64,000 bases of DNA from Magnetospirillum sp. 15-1 (GCF_900184795.1 NZ_FXXN01000026.1:62001-126000), one strand, 5' to 3'; shown: positions 7,469 through 17,259, counted from the stretch's first letter. A program made the numbers and translations. Notes: generated by a model from the sequence alone, not told the origin.

Positions 7469-8556
7469 GCTTCCAGGAACTCTTTCAGCGTGTCGACCAC
7501 CGCCTGGTTCTCCTCGGCGGTGCCGACGGTGATGCGCAAGGAATCGCCCAGGCCGTAGCCGCCCATGGCCCGCACGATGATGCCCTTGGAGCGCAGGAAC
7601 TTGTCGGCGCTGGGGGCGTCCTTGGCCGGAGTGGCGGGGAAGCGCACCAGGATGAAGTTGCAGACGCTGGGGACCACGTGGAGGCCCAGGTCGGCGATCT
7701 TGCCCGACAGCCAGGGCAGCCAGTAATCATTGTGGCTCTTGCACAGGTCGGCATAGGCGGTGTCGTTGAACGCCGCCAGACCGGCGGCCAGGGCCGGGGC
7801 GCCGACGTTGAAGGGGTTGCGCACCCGGTTCAGCACGCCCGCCACGTTCTCGGGGCAATAGGCCCAGCCCAGGCGCAGGCCGCCCAGGGCGTACATCTTG
7901 GAGAAGGTGCGGCAGACCACGGTGTTGTCGCCGGCCTCCACCAGCTCGATGCCGCCGGAATAGTCGTTGCGGGTGACGAACTCGGTATAGGCGGCGTCGA
8001 TCACCAGCAGGATGTCGGAGCGCAGGCAGGCGCGCAGCCGGGCCACTTCCGAGGCCGGCAGATAGGTGCCGGTCGGATTGTTCGGATTGGCCAGGAACAG
8101 GATCTTGGTCCTGGGCGTGACCGCCTTCAGCAGGTTGTCCACGTTGGCGGTCAGGTCCACCTCGGGGGCGGTGACCGGGGTGGCGCCACAGGACTTGGCG
8201 GCGATGGCGTACATCAGGAAGCCGTGGGCCGAGTACAGAACCTCGTCACCGGGGCCGGCATAGGAACGGCACAGCATGCCCAGCAGCTCGTCCGAGCCGG
8301 CGCCGCAGACGATGCGCGCCGCGTCCAGGCCGTAGCGCGCCGCGATGGCCTTGCGCAGCTCCTCGGCGCCGCCGTCGGGGTAGCGGTGCATCTCGGGGGC
8401 CATGGCGCGCAGCGCCTCGACGGCCTTGGGGCTCGGGCCCAGGGCGCCCTCGTTGGAGGACAGCTTGAAGATGCGGTCGACACCCTCGATGGCGGATTCG
8501 CCTCCGACATAGGGGCGGATGTCCATGATGCCGGGGCGGGGCGTGGGAGCGGTCAC
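7465..8556 (-). CDS. hisC: Histidinol-phosphate / aromatic aminotransferase HisC
   Basis: This is a PLP-dependent fold-type I aminotransferase of 363 residues. It has the HisC N-terminal signature (YVGG, KLSSNEG), the PNNPTGT motif, the aspartate pairing with the PLP nitrogen in DAAYTEF, and the PLP-lysine segment RTFSKMYALGGLRLGWA. HisC enzymes convert imidazole-acetol phosphate to histidinol phosphate, and many also transaminate phenylpyruvate and hydroxyphenylpyruvate. Its place between chorismate mutase and tyrC argues for an aromatic role. The start is GTG 8556 with GGAG seven to ten bases upstream; the longer open frame upstream is antisense to the mutase. Confidence 0.93.
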   Translation of the reverse strand: MTAPTPRPGIMDIRPYVGGESAIEGVDRIFKLSSNEGALGPSPKAVEALRAMAPEMHRYPDGGAEELRKAIAARYGLDAARIVCGAGSDELLGMLCRSYAGPGDEVLYSAHGFLMYAIAAKSCGATPVTAPEVDLTANVDNLLKAVTPRTKILFLANPNNPTGTYLPASEVARLRACLRSDILLVIDAAYTEFVTRNDYSGGIELVEAGDNTVVCRTFSKMYALGGLRLGWAYCPENVAGVLNRVRNPFNVGAPALAAGLAAFNDTAYADLCKSHNDYWLPWLSGKIADLGLHVVPSVCNFILVRFPATPAKDAPSADKFLRSKGIIVRAMGGYGLGDSLRITVGTAEENQAVVDTLKEFLEA

Positions 8557-8591
8557 GATTCTATCTCCAGCGGAAGGGGTGAGGTGATGGG

Positions 8592-9467
8592 TCAGACGAG
8601 CGCTTCGGGCGCGAAGGGAGTGGCGTAGCCGCCGACCACGGCGATGCGGCCGACGGGGTCCTTGGGGGCGACCAGGGCCGCCAGCCGGGGGTCGGCGGCG
8701 GTGACGTGGCCGAGAATTTCCACCATGTGCAGCCAGACGGCGCCGTGGCGGTGGATGGCCAGCAGCTCGGCCGGTTCCAGCCCGCCGGCCGCCAGGATGG
8801 CGCGCAGGCGGTCGCGCGACAGGTCCGGGCCGGTCTCCAGCACCGCCAGGGTGCGGTCGTCGCCGGACTCGTCGTGGTCGCGACAGGCGATGACCAGGGC
8901 CTGGAGGGGCTCGGCCGCGCCCTTGACCGCTGCGATGGGGGCGAAGGGCAGGCGGGCCACCACGCGCGGCGCGTCGCCGCTTTCCAGAGTCAGGCTGGTC
9001 CACCACGGCTCGGCCTCGTCGGCGGCCTCGGTGCCGGGGATCAGCGGAATGACCCCCACCGTGGCGACGCCGTCGGCGACGGCGCGCACCACCTGACCGG
9101 GGCTGCGGAAGGCATGCAGCGGCGCGACCACGCCGAAATGATTGCGGGCCAGCTCGATGGCGGCGGTGGAGCGGCCGGCGGCGTGGACCGCCACGGTGAG
9201 CGGCGCCTGCAGGCCGGTCAGCGCGCCGACGATCTCGCGCCAGATGCGCACCACGGCCAACTTGGGGAACTGGCCGGCATGGCGGCCCAGCAGGCGGCGC
9301 AGGATCTGCGCTTCGCGGCCGGGGCGCAACGTCACCCGCCGGTCGCCCTTGGCGGCGGCGATCCTTCCCACCAGGCTGGTACGGCGCATCAGCAGGTCGT
9401 GCAACTGATCGTCGATGCGATCAATTTCACGACGGAGCTGCTCGAGGGCGGCGCTGTCCTGGTTCAT
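8592..9467 (-). CDS. Chorismate mutase with C-terminal prephenate-dehydratase-like region
   Basis: The first 85 residues or so form an AroQ chorismate mutase helix set: the LRREIDRIDDQLHDLLMRR segment carries the essential Arg, followed by RIAAAKG and the later REAQILRRLLG. Residues about 95-270 (LTVAVHAAGRSTAAIELA onward) resemble a worn periplasmic-binding-fold dehydratase domain, but I do not see the Thr-Arg-Phe signature of active prephenate dehydratase. The protein probably makes prephenate only. ATG 9467 was preferred to the upstream TTG at 9500 because it starts just ahead of the mutase helix. It is followed by hisC after 35 bp. Confidence 0.82.
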   Translation of the reverse strand: MNQDSAALEQLRREIDRIDDQLHDLLMRRTSLVGRIAAAKGDRRVTLRPGREAQILRRLLGRHAGQFPKLAVVRIWREIVGALTGLQAPLTVAVHAAGRSTAAIELARNHFGVVAPLHAFRSPGQVVRAVADGVATVGVIPLIPGTEAADEAEPWWTSLTLESGDAPRVVARLPFAPIAAVKGAAEPLQALVIACRDHDESGDDRTLAVLETGPDLSRDRLRAILAAGGLEPAELLAIHRHGAVWLHMVEILGHVTAADPRLAALVAPKDPVGRIAVVGGYATPFAPEALV

Positions 9468-9545
9468 GGCGGAAAAGGGGGCCGGAATTGGTGAGTCCAA
9501 GGGAGATAGGTTTAGTGCGGCTTGGCCCGGAAATCAAAGAAAACG

Positions 9546-9574
9546 TTGACAGTCCCCGCCCGCGACCATAGCTA
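9546..9574 (+). promoter_or_regulatory. Sigma70-like promoter of metX-metW
   Basis: A consensus TTGACA at 9546-9551 is followed by a 17-bp spacer and TAGCTA at 9569-9574, 29 bp before the metX ATG. The predicted leader of about 20-25 nt is too short for a SAM riboswitch. Confidence 0.65.
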
Positions 9575-9603
9575 ATCCATTCCCTGTCGCGGCGCGTGAT
9601 CCC

Positions 9604-10785
9604 ATGTCCCAGAGCGAGCCTGTTCCGACTGCTACCGCCAACGCCCCCGGCCTCAAGGTCGAACTGGGGCGCGACCGGCCGATTCGCCTGGATTGCGGCG
9701 TCGAGCTGGGGCCGGTCCAGGTGGCCTACCAGACCTATGGCCAGCTCAACGCCGACAAGTCCAACGCCATCCTGATCTGTCACGCGCTGACCGGCGACCA
9801 TTACGTGGCCGATCCCCATCCCATCACGGCCAAGCCCGGCTGGTGGAGCGAACTGGTGGGGCCGGGCCGGGTGTTCGACACCGACCGCTACTTCCTGATC
9901 TGCTCCAACGTGCTGGGCGGTTGCATGGGCACCACCGGTCCCATGGACGACAATCCCGCCACAGGCCAGCCCTGGGGGCTGAATTTTCCGGTCATCACCA
10001 TCGGCGACATGGTCAAGGTGCAGGCCCGCCTGATCGACCATCTGGGCATCGACCAGCTGTTCTGCGTGGTCGGCGGCTCCATGGGCGGCATGCAGGTGCT
10101 GAAATGGGCGCAGAGCTATCCCGAGCGGGTGTTCTCGGCCATTCCCATCGCGTCGGCGGCGCGGCATTCGGCCCAGAACATCGCCTTTCACGAGGTGGGG
10201 CGTCAGGCCATCATGGCCGATCCCGACTGGTGCGAGGGCAATTACCACCAGAAGGGCACGCGGCCCCATCGCGGGCTGGCGGTGGCGCGCATGGCGGCCC
10301 ACATCACCTATCTGTCCGAGCCGGCGCTGCACCAGAAATTCGGCCGCAACCTGCAGAACCGCGACACCATCACCTATGGCTTCGACGCCGATTTCCAGGT
10401 GGAAAGCTATCTGCGCCACCAGGGCTCGACCTTCGTCGACCGCTTCGACGCCAATTCCTACCTCTACATCACGCGGGCCATGGATTATTTCGATCTGGCG
10501 GCGGAGAACGGCGGCGTGCTGGCCAATGCCTTCCGCGGCACCCGCACCCGCTTCTGCGTGGTCAGCTTCACCAGCGATTGGCTGTTTCCCACCCCGGAAA
10601 GCCGGGCGGTGGTGCATGCGCTGAACGCGGTGGCCGCCAATGTCAGCTTCGTCGAGATCAAGTCGGACAAGGGCCACGACGCCTTCCTGCTGGACGAGCC
10701 CGAGTTCCATGCCACCCTGACCGGCTTCCTGGAAGGCGCCGCCGCCCATCGCGGCCTGCCGCGCGACGGAGGAACCGGCCGATGA
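9604..10785 (+). CDS. metX: Homoserine O-acetyltransferase (or succinyltransferase) MetX
   Basis: This alpha/beta-hydrolase-fold acyltransferase (393 residues) activates homoserine by acylation in the first step of methionine synthesis. The nucleophile serine sits in GGSMGG (about 158-163), and the remaining triad residues are visible in FTSDWLFP (Asp) and KGHDAFL (His). The LTGDHYV and GGCMGTTGP segments are typical of MetX. Some MetX proteins use succinyl-CoA, and that cannot be settled by eye. It is expressed from the promoter at 9546-9574 and overlaps metW by 4 bp. Confidence 0.95.
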   Translation: MSQSEPVPTATANAPGLKVELGRDRPIRLDCGVELGPVQVAYQTYGQLNADKSNAILICHALTGDHYVADPHPITAKPGWWSELVGPGRVFDTDRYFLICSNVLGGCMGTTGPMDDNPATGQPWGLNFPVITIGDMVKVQARLIDHLGIDQLFCVVGGSMGGMQVLKWAQSYPERVFSAIPIASAARHSAQNIAFHEVGRQAIMADPDWCEGNYHQKGTRPHRGLAVARMAAHITYLSEPALHQKFGRNLQNRDTITYGFDADFQVESYLRHQGSTFVDRFDANSYLYITRAMDYFDLAAENGGVLANAFRGTRTRFCVVSFTSDWLFPTPESRAVVHALNAVAANVSFVEIKSDKGHDAFLLDEPEFHATLTGFLEGAAAHRGLPRDGGTGR

Positions 10786-11408
10786 TGACCGTGTCCAACG
10801 GCAATCTGCGCGTCGACCTGCGCCTGATCGCCGACATGGTGGAGCCGGGCTCGCGGGTTCTCGACGTGGGCTGCGGCGAGGGCTCCCTGCTGGACTGGCT
10901 GGGCCGCGCCAAGGGCGTCGACGGGCGGGGCATCGAGCTGTCCATGGCCGGCGTGTCGGCGGCGGTGTCGCACGGCCTGTCGGTGATCCAGGGCGATGCC
11001 GACACCGATCTCAAGGATTACCCCTCCGGTGCCTTCGACTACGTGATCCTCAGCCAGACGCTGCAGGCCACCTACGAGCCGCGCACCGTGCTCAGCCACA
11101 TGCTGCGCATCGGACGGCGCGCCATCGTGTCGTTTCCCAATTTCGGCCATTGGCGGGTGCGCCTGCACCTGCTGGCCCGTGGCCGCATGCCGGTGACCGA
11201 TACCCTGGCCTACGAGTGGTACGACACGCCCAACATCCATTTCTGCACCATCCGCGACTTCCTCGACCTCTGTCGCGACCTGGGCATCACGGTGGAGCGC
11301 TCCATTCCGCTGGACCGCAACGGCAAGACGATGGCGATCCCGTCTTGCGAGGGGATCGCCAACCTGTTCGCCGATCAGGGATTGTTCGTCCTGTCGCGCA
11401 AGGGATAG
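10782..11408 (+). CDS. metW: Methionine biosynthesis protein MetW
   Basis: The 208-residue SAM-methyltransferase-fold protein has glycine-rich motif [15 protein letters not shown] (about 25-38), the acidic ribose-binding site in GIELS, and the family-specific ILSQTLQAT and [10 protein letters not shown] stretches. MetW is regularly encoded with MetX and is thought to act with it in homoserine acylation. The start codon overlaps the metX stop (ATGA at 10782-10785), indicating coupled translation; a second ATG immediately follows in frame. Confidence 0.93.
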   Translation: MMTVSNGNLRVDLRLIADMVEPGSRVLDVGCGEGSLLDWLGRAKGVDGRGIELSMAGVSAAVSHGLSVIQGDADTDLKDYPSGAFDYVILSQTLQATYEPRTVLSHMLRIGRRAIVSFPNFGHWRVRLHLLARGRMPVTDTLAYEWYDTPNIHFCTIRDFLDLCRDLGITVERSIPLDRNGKTMAIPSCEGIANLFADQGLFVLSRKG

Positions 11409-11426
11409 GGCGGGACGGCGGCGTGG

Positions 11427-11449
11427 ATGGCCGGGACAAGCCCGGCCAT
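11427..11449. repeat. Dispersed palindromic repeat (copy 1)
   Basis: Perfect 9-bp arms (ATGGCCGGG / CCCGGCCAT) flank an ACAAG loop, between the convergent metW and chemoreceptor genes. A near-identical copy lies at 18827-18849, with the same surrounding GGATGG...GAC context. Confidence 0.75.
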
Positions 11450-11476
11450 GACGATGGGAGAGGGTCCTCCCCCCGA

Positions 11477-13183
11477 TTATTCCGCTGCGATCAACTGCAG
11501 GTGGGCGGCCTTCTTGCCGCCGTGGATGGCTTCCAGGAAGTGCTCGACCTCGGTGCGCAGCGCATCGGCCTGACCGGTAAGCTCGGCCGCCGCCGCCAGC
11601 ACCTCGGAGGCGGTGGAGCCGGCATGACGGGCCGCGTCGCTGACCTCGCCGATATTGCTGGACACCTCGGCCGTGCCGGTGGCGGCCTGCTCGATGCTCC
11701 GTGCGATCTCGGTGGTGGCGGCCGATTGCTGGTCCACCGCTTCGGCCACCACCGACGAGGTCTCGTCGATCTCGGAGATGGTGCGCACGATGGCGGCGAT
11801 GGCGTCGGCGGCCTGGGTGGCGGCCGACTGGACCTCGCCGATCTGGGTGGTGATCTCGTCGGTGGCGCGCGCCGTCTGGTTGGCCAGGGTCTTGACCTCG
11901 TTGGCCACGACGGCAAAACCTTTTCCGGCGTCGCCGGCCCTGGCCGCCTCGATGGTGGCGTTCAAGGCCAGCAGGTTGGTCTGCGACGCGATGTCGTTGA
12001 TCAGCGCCACCACCTCGCCGATACGGCCGGCGGCGGAGTTGAGGCCGGCGACGATCTCGCTGGAGCGCTCGGCCTCCTCGACGGCGGTGCGGGACCGCGC
12101 GGTGGAGACCTCCACCTGACGGGCGATCTCGGCCTCCGAGGCATGCAGCTCCTCGGTGGCGGCGGCCACGGTCTGCACGCTCATGGCGGCATGGTTGGCG
12201 GCGGCGGCCACGGCGGTGGATTGCCGCGCCGTCTGGTCGGCGATGGCCGACATGGACTGGCTGGTGGACTGCATCTGGGAGGCGGCGGCGCCCACCGACT
12301 TGATCACTCCGGCCACCTTGGCGTCGAACTCGGCGGTCAGGCGCTCGATGCGGCGCTGGCGGGCCAGATCGGCCTCCTGCTGGCGCATCTTTTCGGCGGC
12401 GGCCTGGGCGGCGGCCTCGATGTGCTTCTGGAACACCTTCAGGCCGCGGGCCAGGGCGCCGATCTCGTCGACCCGCTCGGTATGGCGGATTTCCACCCCG
12501 TGGTCGTCCTTGGTCAGGTGATCCAGGGTGGCGGTGACGTCGCCCAGCGGGCGGGTGATGCCACGGCCAACCCAGGCGGCGATCAGCCAGACCAGGGCCA
12601 GGATGGCAAAAGCGGCGGCGCCGAATTCCACGGCGCGGGTGCGGAAGGCGGCCGAGACGTCGTCGATGTAGATGCCGCTGCCGATCACCCAGCCCCAGGG
12701 GGCGAAGCCCTGGACGTAGGACAGCTTCCTGACCGGCTCGGTGGCGCCGGGCTTGGGCCACATGTAGTAGACGAAGCCGACGGACTTTTCCCTGACCAGC
12801 CGGTTCATCTCGCGGAACAGGAACAGACCGTTGGGGTCCTTCATGTCCTCGACGGGCTGGCCGACCAGCTTGGCGTTGGGATGGGACAGCATCACCGACT
12901 CGCTCAGCCGGTGCACCCAGAGATACTCGGCCCCCTCGTAGCGCAGCTTCGACACGGCGGCCAGGGCGGCCGCCTGGGCCTCCTCGCGGCCCATCTTGCC
13001 GGCGCGCTCCATCTCTTCGTAGTGGGACAGCAGGGACTGACCGACCTCGACGATATGGCGGGTCTTGACCTCGCGGTCATCGAGCAGGTCGTGGTTCATC
13101 TGAGCCAGGCTGGCCGCGACGACGGCGGCAATGCCACACAGCGCGGTGGCGACGATCAGCCACAGCCGGATTGCGATCTTCAT
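11477..13183 (-). CDS. Methyl-accepting chemotaxis protein with periplasmic cache domain
   Basis: This 568-residue chemoreceptor has an N-terminal membrane helix (about 6-27), a periplasmic single-cache-type domain (about 35-185, with the typical [20 protein letters not shown] and [18 protein letters not shown] segments), a second membrane helix (about 190-208), a HAMP domain ending near the DEIGALARG motif, and a cytoplasmic signalling domain. The hairpin tip reads [32 protein letters not shown], as in CheA/CheW-coupling receptors. The ligand is unknown; single-cache domains often bind small carboxylates. The start ATG 13183 has a GGGGGGT site upstream. It appears monocistronic. Confidence 0.93.
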   Translation of the reverse strand: MKIAIRLWLIVATALCGIAAVVAASLAQMNHDLLDDREVKTRHIVEVGQSLLSHYEEMERAGKMGREEAQAAALAAVSKLRYEGAEYLWVHRLSESVMLSHPNAKLVGQPVEDMKDPNGLFLFREMNRLVREKSVGFVYYMWPKPGATEPVRKLSYVQGFAPWGWVIGSGIYIDDVSAAFRTRAVEFGAAAFAILALVWLIAAWVGRGITRPLGDVTATLDHLTKDDHGVEIRHTERVDEIGALARGLKVFQKHIEAAAQAAAEKMRQQEADLARQRRIERLTAEFDAKVAGVIKSVGAAASQMQSTSQSMSAIADQTARQSTAVAAAANHAAMSVQTVAAATEELHASEAEIARQVEVSTARSRTAVEEAERSSEIVAGLNSAAGRIGEVVALINDIASQTNLLALNATIEAARAGDAGKGFAVVANEVKTLANQTARATDEITTQIGEVQSAATQAADAIAAIVRTISEIDETSSVVAEAVDQQSAATTEIARSIEQAATGTAEVSSNIGEVSDAARHAGSTASEVLAAAAELTGQADALRTEVEHFLEAIHGGKKAAHLQLIAAE

Positions 13184-13327
13184 ATAACCCCCCTACCAAA
13201 AAGGGAGTTGACGCTTGGCGCGTTCTTCTCCCCATTCATAAGGGTTTTTATGTAGAAACAAAGGCGCAGTCAATGACCGATTTAACCTCTAATGCGTCTG
13301 TCGTATAGATCGTCCTATCCGAAAGAC

Positions 13328-14878
13328 TCATTTTCCGGCTGAATCCTTCTTCTTTTTCCCCGGCTTTCCCAGGGCGGCTTCCAGGGCGTCGGCCACGGTG
13401 CGCATCACCTTGACGCGGGCGAAGTTCTTGGAATTGGCCTCCACCAGGGTCCAGGGAGCGTTGGTGGTCGAGGTTTTCTCCACCATGTCGTTGACCGCCT
13501 GCTCGTAGACGCCCCATTGCTCGCGGTTGCGCCAGTCCTCGTCGGTCAGTTTCCACTTCTTGTATTCGATCTCGCCGCGGGCGTTGAAGCGGGCCAACTG
13601 CTCCTCGGCGGTGATGTGCAGCCAGAACTTGCACATGACGATGCCGTGGTCGGTGAGCTGACCTTCGAAATCGACGATCTCGCCATAGGCGCGGCGCCAG
13701 GCCTCCTCGGTGCAGAAGCCCTCGACCCGTTCCACCAGCACGCGGCCGTACCACGAACGGTCGAACACGGTGACGCGGCCGGCGCGGGCCACGTGGCGCC
13801 AGAAGCGCCACAGATAGTGCTGGGCGCGCTCCTCCTCGGTGGGGGCGGCGATGGGGATCACCTGATAGTCGCGGGCGTTGAGCGCGTTGGTCAGGCGGCG
13901 GATGGTGCCGCCCTTGCCGGCGGCGTCCCAGCCCTCGAACACCAGGGCGGTGGAGACGCCGCGCTGCTTGGCGGCGTGATAGAGGTGGGCGAGGCGGGCC
14001 CGCTGTTCCTGCAGGGCCTGGTTATAGTCGGCCCCCTCGATGGCCTGGGTCATGTCGAGCGACGACAGGATCGAGGGCTGCGAGGCCAGCACGGTGGGCT
14101 TCGATGCCGCCTTGGTCTTGGTCTTGGCCGTGTCCTTGATCTCGGCGTTGACCTTCTTCACCGCCTCGCGCTTGGCGAAGTGCTTGGTGATGGCTTCCTT
14201 CAGGGTCTGCAGCACCACCGCCGAGCGGTAGCGGGGATCGGCGCCCTCGACGATCTGCCAGGGGGCATGGCCCTTGCTGGTGTGCATGATCATGCGTTCG
14301 GCGGCGGCGACGAACTTGTCGTACATCTCCCAGTGCTGCCAGTCCTGGGCGGTCACCTGCCAGGCGGTCAGTTCGTCCTTCTCCAGGCTTTTGAGGCGCT
14401 TCTTCTGGGCCTTCTGCGACAGATGCATCCAGAACTTGAGGATCAGGGCGCCCTCGTCGGCCAGGGTCTTCTCGAAGTGGACGATGCGTTCCAGCCGTTC
14501 GTCCAGTTCCGGGCCGCTGATCTTCTCGTTGACCCGGTCGATCAGGGGATGGTGATACCATGACGACATGAACAGCCCGACCTTGCCCTTGGGTGGCAGG
14601 TCGCGCCAGTAGCGCCAATACTCGGGGCGCTCGCGCTCCTCGTCCGACGGCGGACCATAGGCGCGGGTCACGATCCAGCGCGGGTCCATCCATTCGTTGA
14701 GCAGATTGACCGTCTCGTTCTTGCCGGCGCCGTCGACGCCGGCGAACAGCACGATGACCGGAAAGTCGGCCTCGCGCAGTTGCTGCTGCAGATCCAGGAG
14801 ATCGGTGCGCAGGCCCGGCGCCATGGCATCGAAATCCTCACGCGAAATCTTGCGCCCCAGTTCGGCGGCCTCGAACAT
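13328..14878 (-). CDS. pap: Two-domain polyphosphate:AMP phosphotransferase (PPK2 class II)
   Basis: The 516-residue protein has two tandem PPK2 modules. The N-terminal one carries a Walker A at about 47-53 (GVDGAGK), a lid region with RPEYWRYWRDLPPKG, and SSWYHHPLIDRV. The C-terminal one has VFEGWDAAGKGGT (Lys near 320), the QHYLWRFWRH lid and VFDRSWYGRVLVERVEGF. Tandem proteins of this size phosphorylate AMP to ADP with polyphosphate, and the C-terminal half looks catalytically complete. A Lys-rich linker separates the halves (about 240-265). ATG 14878 follows a GGGGGGA site; the GTG at 14893 in frame is less likely. Confidence 0.9.
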   Translation of the reverse strand: MFEAAELGRKISREDFDAMAPGLRTDLLDLQQQLREADFPVIVLFAGVDGAGKNETVNLLNEWMDPRWIVTRAYGPPSDEERERPEYWRYWRDLPPKGKVGLFMSSWYHHPLIDRVNEKISGPELDERLERIVHFEKTLADEGALILKFWMHLSQKAQKKRLKSLEKDELTAWQVTAQDWQHWEMYDKFVAAAERMIMHTSKGHAPWQIVEGADPRYRSAVVLQTLKEAITKHFAKREAVKKVNAEIKDTAKTKTKAASKPTVLASQPSILSSLDMTQAIEGADYNQALQEQRARLAHLYHAAKQRGVSTALVFEGWDAAGKGGTIRRLTNALNARDYQVIPIAAPTEEERAQHYLWRFWRHVARAGRVTVFDRSWYGRVLVERVEGFCTEEAWRRAYGEIVDFEGQLTDHGIVMCKFWLHITAEEQLARFNARGEIEYKKWKLTDEDWRNREQWGVYEQAVNDMVEKTSTTNAPWTLVEANSKNFARVKVMRTVADALEAALGKPGKKKKDSAGK

Positions 14879-14926
14879 GTCCCATCCCCCCACGTCTCGA
14901 TCAACATGACGCCATCAACCGTAAGT

Positions 14927-14942
14927 ATGAGCGTATGCTCAT
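14927..14942. promoter_or_regulatory. Palindromic operator candidate of the second toxin-antitoxin pair
   Basis: The perfect inverted repeat ATGAGC-GTAT-GCTCAT lies 52 bp before the antitoxin start in a locally AT-richer spacer. Antitoxins of this kind usually repress their own operon through such dyads. Confidence 0.5.
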
Positions 14943-14994
14943 TAGGCAGGGGCGACAAGAGGCTGTAAAATTCCCCGTCTTGCAGGAGAAAACC

Positions 14995-15279
14995 ATGCCC
15001 AGGACGGTTCAACTGGTTCTCGACGACGATATGGCCCGCCGGCTGGACGAGCGTCTGGCCGCCGATGGCGGCGACGCGCCGGCCTTGCTGGAGCGGGTGT
15101 TGAGGGCCTTTCTCGACACCGAGGCCGAGCGGGCGGCGGCACGGGACGCCATCATCCGGGCGGCGGGCGAAGGCGAGTTCGGCGCCGCGCCCGGCCTGTC
15201 CGCCGACCACGCCCGCGTCCGTCTCTGGCTGCTGGGCTGGGGCGGCGACGGCGAATCCGGCCCGCCGGGTTCGTGCTGA
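14995..15279 (+). CDS. Probable antitoxin of a ParE-type pair
   Basis: The 94-residue protein starts TVQLVLDDDMARRLDERLAADG, an amphipathic strand then helix, as in ribbon-helix-helix (CopG/ParD) antitoxins. It then has an acidic, flexible C-terminus that could wrap a toxin. The start ATG 14995 is preceded by GCAGGAG. It ends one base before the ParE-like gene, and a dyad operator candidate lies upstream. The antitoxin identification rests on context and N-terminal shape rather than a clear family match. Confidence 0.65.
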   Translation: MPRTVQLVLDDDMARRLDERLAADGGDAPALLERVLRAFLDTEAERAAARDAIIRAAGEGEFGAAPGLSADHARVRLWLLGWGGDGESGPPGSC

Positions 15280-15280
15280 G

Positions 15281-15523
15281 ATGACCCGCTGGTCCGATGC
15301 GGCGTTGACCGACCTGTTCCGGCTGCGCGGCGGTCTGGCCGCCGACGCCGCCAGGCGGGTCGGCCGGCTGATCGCCGAGTCCGCCGATTGCCTGGGCGAC
15401 TTCCCCGAGCGGGGGCGGAGTGGGACCGCTCCCGGCACCAGGGAACTGTCGCTGCCCGGCCTGCCCTGGCGGCTGGTCTACCGTGAGAATGGCGGCGGAG
15501 TGATGATCCTGCGGGTCATCTGA
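15281..15523 (+). CDS. ParE/RelE-family toxin, short
   Basis: The 80-residue protein has the ParE-like order: N-terminal helix pair (TRWSDAALTDLFRL, RRVGRLIAESADCL), the FPERGRSG turn, RELSLPGLPWRLVYRE strands and a final VMILRVI strand. It is shorter than the usual 90-100 residues and ends directly after the last strand. It follows the antitoxin gene by one base, and its last 8 bp overlap the convergent MFS transporter gene. Confidence 0.75.
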   Translation: MTRWSDAALTDLFRLRGGLAADAARRVGRLIAESADCLGDFPERGRSGTAPGTRELSLPGLPWRLVYRENGGGVMILRVI

Positions 15524-16712
15524 GCCGCAACGCCAGCGGCCCCAGCCCCGCCACCACCGCCAGGGAGGCGAAGGCCAGGCCCCAGGCCGGCGAGGTCCCG
15601 CCGCCGCCCAGGTCCAGCACCATGCCGAAGGCCAGCGGCCCGATGAAGCCGGCGCCGAAGCCCAGCAGCGAGTGGATGGCGATGGTGGCGCCGCGCCGCT
15701 CCGGCTGGGCGGCCATCACCGCCCCGGTGGTGAGCGCCGCCGAATCGATCTGGATCAGCACGTTGTAGAGCAGCATCAGCCCGACGACGACGCCATAGGG
15801 CAGGCCGCCCAGGAAGCCGATCACCGCCGCCAGGGCGGCCGAGGACAGCATGGCGAGGGCGCAGACCCGGCGGCGATCGAAGCGCAGGGCGAGGTCGGCG
15901 CCCAGCAGCGACGCGGCCATGGCCAGCAGGGCGCCGATGGTGGCGGTGGTGGTGGGCGAGGGGCCGCCGGCCCCCGGCTGGCTCGCCAGCACCCAGGCGA
16001 GGAAGGCCACCATCCACGAGCGCGCCCCGAACAGCTCCCACACATGGGCGGCATAGCCCAGGACATAGCCCATGGCGGCGCGGTTGCGGAATACCGGACC
16101 GAAGTCGAAGGGATTGACCGGCTGGGCGGGGGCGATGGGCTCGGCCCGCTCCAGCAGCGCCAGGACCAGGACAAAGCCGGCCAGGGCGCAGGCGCCGGCC
16201 AGGGTGAAGGCGGCCTTCCATCCCCATATCTCGGCAACGGTGCCGATGACCATGAACGAGCCGCTGGTGCCCAGCGAGAAAGAGGCGGTGTAGAAGCTGA
16301 TCCAGCGGGCCTGCTGCGGCCCGCTGGTGCGGTCGACCAGGGCCTTCAGTCCCGGCATGTAGGTGCCGGCCAACCCCACTCCGGCCGCGAAGCGCAGGGC
16401 CAGCGCCGACCAGAAGCCTTCCGCCATGAAGGCGTAGAGCAGGCCGGAGATTCCGGCCACCAGGGCGCCGAACAGGTAGACCCGTCTGGCGTCCATGCGG
16501 TCGGTCAGCGTGGTCAGGACCGGCACCGCCATCGTATAGCCGGCGAACAGCACGCCGGAAATCCACCCCGCCTCGGTATTGGACAACCCCCATTCGGCCA
16601 CGAAGGCGGGCAGCAGGGCGGGGAAGGCGAAGACGCCCACCATGGTCAGCACCTCGGCGGTGCACAGGCAAAAGACAGCCTTGGCGCCTATGGACGGTGG
16701 GTTATTTATCAC
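15516..16712 (-). CDS. MFS transporter
   Basis: This 398-residue membrane protein has about 12 predicted helices and the major-facilitator loop motif after helix 2 (LTDRMDARRVYLFGAL, about 67-82). The first half includes GVFAFPALLPAFVAEWGLSN and YMPGLKALVDR segments resembling cyanate/nitrate- or drug-type MFS carriers, but the substrate cannot be assigned. It is divergent from the bacteriohemerythrin gene, with a 109-bp spacer. Its 3' end overlaps the ParE-like toxin gene tail to tail. Confidence 0.88.
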   Translation of the reverse strand: MINNPPSIGAKAVFCLCTAEVLTMVGVFAFPALLPAFVAEWGLSNTEAGWISGVLFAGYTMAVPVLTTLTDRMDARRVYLFGALVAGISGLLYAFMAEGFWSALALRFAAGVGLAGTYMPGLKALVDRTSGPQQARWISFYTASFSLGTSGSFMVIGTVAEIWGWKAAFTLAGACALAGFVLVLALLERAEPIAPAQPVNPFDFGPVFRNRAAMGYVLGYAAHVWELFGARSWMVAFLAWVLASQPGAGGPSPTTTATIGALLAMAASLLGADLALRFDRRRVCALAMLSSAALAAVIGFLGGLPYGVVVGLMLLYNVLIQIDSAALTTGAVMAAQPERRGATIAIHSLLGFGAGFIGPLAFGMVLDLGGGGTSPAWGLAFASLAVVAGLGPLALRLR

Positions 16713-16821
16713 AATGACCCATGACTTTTGGTCCGTATCAATTCACGCATCGGGTGTATACCGTACCCGAAGGCGCCGGGGATGCGCCTTGGGTGCCGTC
16801 AGGCGAGGGAGTACCTGTCAT

Positions 16822-17259
16822 ATGGCCTCGAATCGGATTGTTTCATGGGGGAACGAGAAGATCGAGTGGTCGGATGATCTTCTGCTCGATATGGAAACGG
16901 AAGACGACGACCATCGCGAGATGTTTGCCCTGATGAATCAGGTCTTCTCGACGGCCCGGCTGGGGGCCGACATGGTGACCCAGGCGGTCGCCGATCTGTG
17001 CCTGTTCACCGGAGAGCACTTCGCGCGCGAGCAGAACAAAATGGATCGCGCCGATTATCCCGAGCGTGAAGCTCACCGCTACGACCACGAATACCTGATC
17101 TTCCAGTTGGACGTGCTGATCGAGCGCCTGATGACCTCCGGCCCGGATTACGTGGCCGAGGAACTGGTCGATCTGCTGCGGCGCTGGCTGTGCGACCACA
17201 TCCTGACCTTCGACGCCGCCTTCGCCGCGTTCATGCGGGGCGACCCGCAGGAGGAATAG
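16822..17259 (+). CDS. Bacteriohemerythrin
   Basis: This 145-residue four-helix oxygen-binding protein has a complete set of di-iron ligands: His31, His66, Glu70, His85, His89, His126 and Asp131, in motifs DDDHREMF, GEHFAREQ, HRYDHEYL and CDHILTFD. Single-domain bacteriohemerythrins store or sense O2 in microaerophiles, which fits a magnetospirillum-like lifestyle. ATG 16822 has GGGAG upstream; the frame is open earlier but that part is not protein-like. It ends before a strong bidirectional terminator. Confidence 0.93.
   Translation: MASNRIVSWGNEKIEWSDDLLLDMETEDDDHREMFALMNQVFSTARLGADMVTQAVADLCLFTGEHFAREQNKMDRADYPEREAHRYDHEYLIFQLDVLIERLMTSGPDYVAEELVDLLRRWLCDHILTFDAAFAAFMRGDPQEE

Noticed and set aside
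9575..9603. SAM riboswitch before metX
   Set aside because: The promoter places the start of transcription about 20-25 nt before the ATG, too short for a riboswitch.
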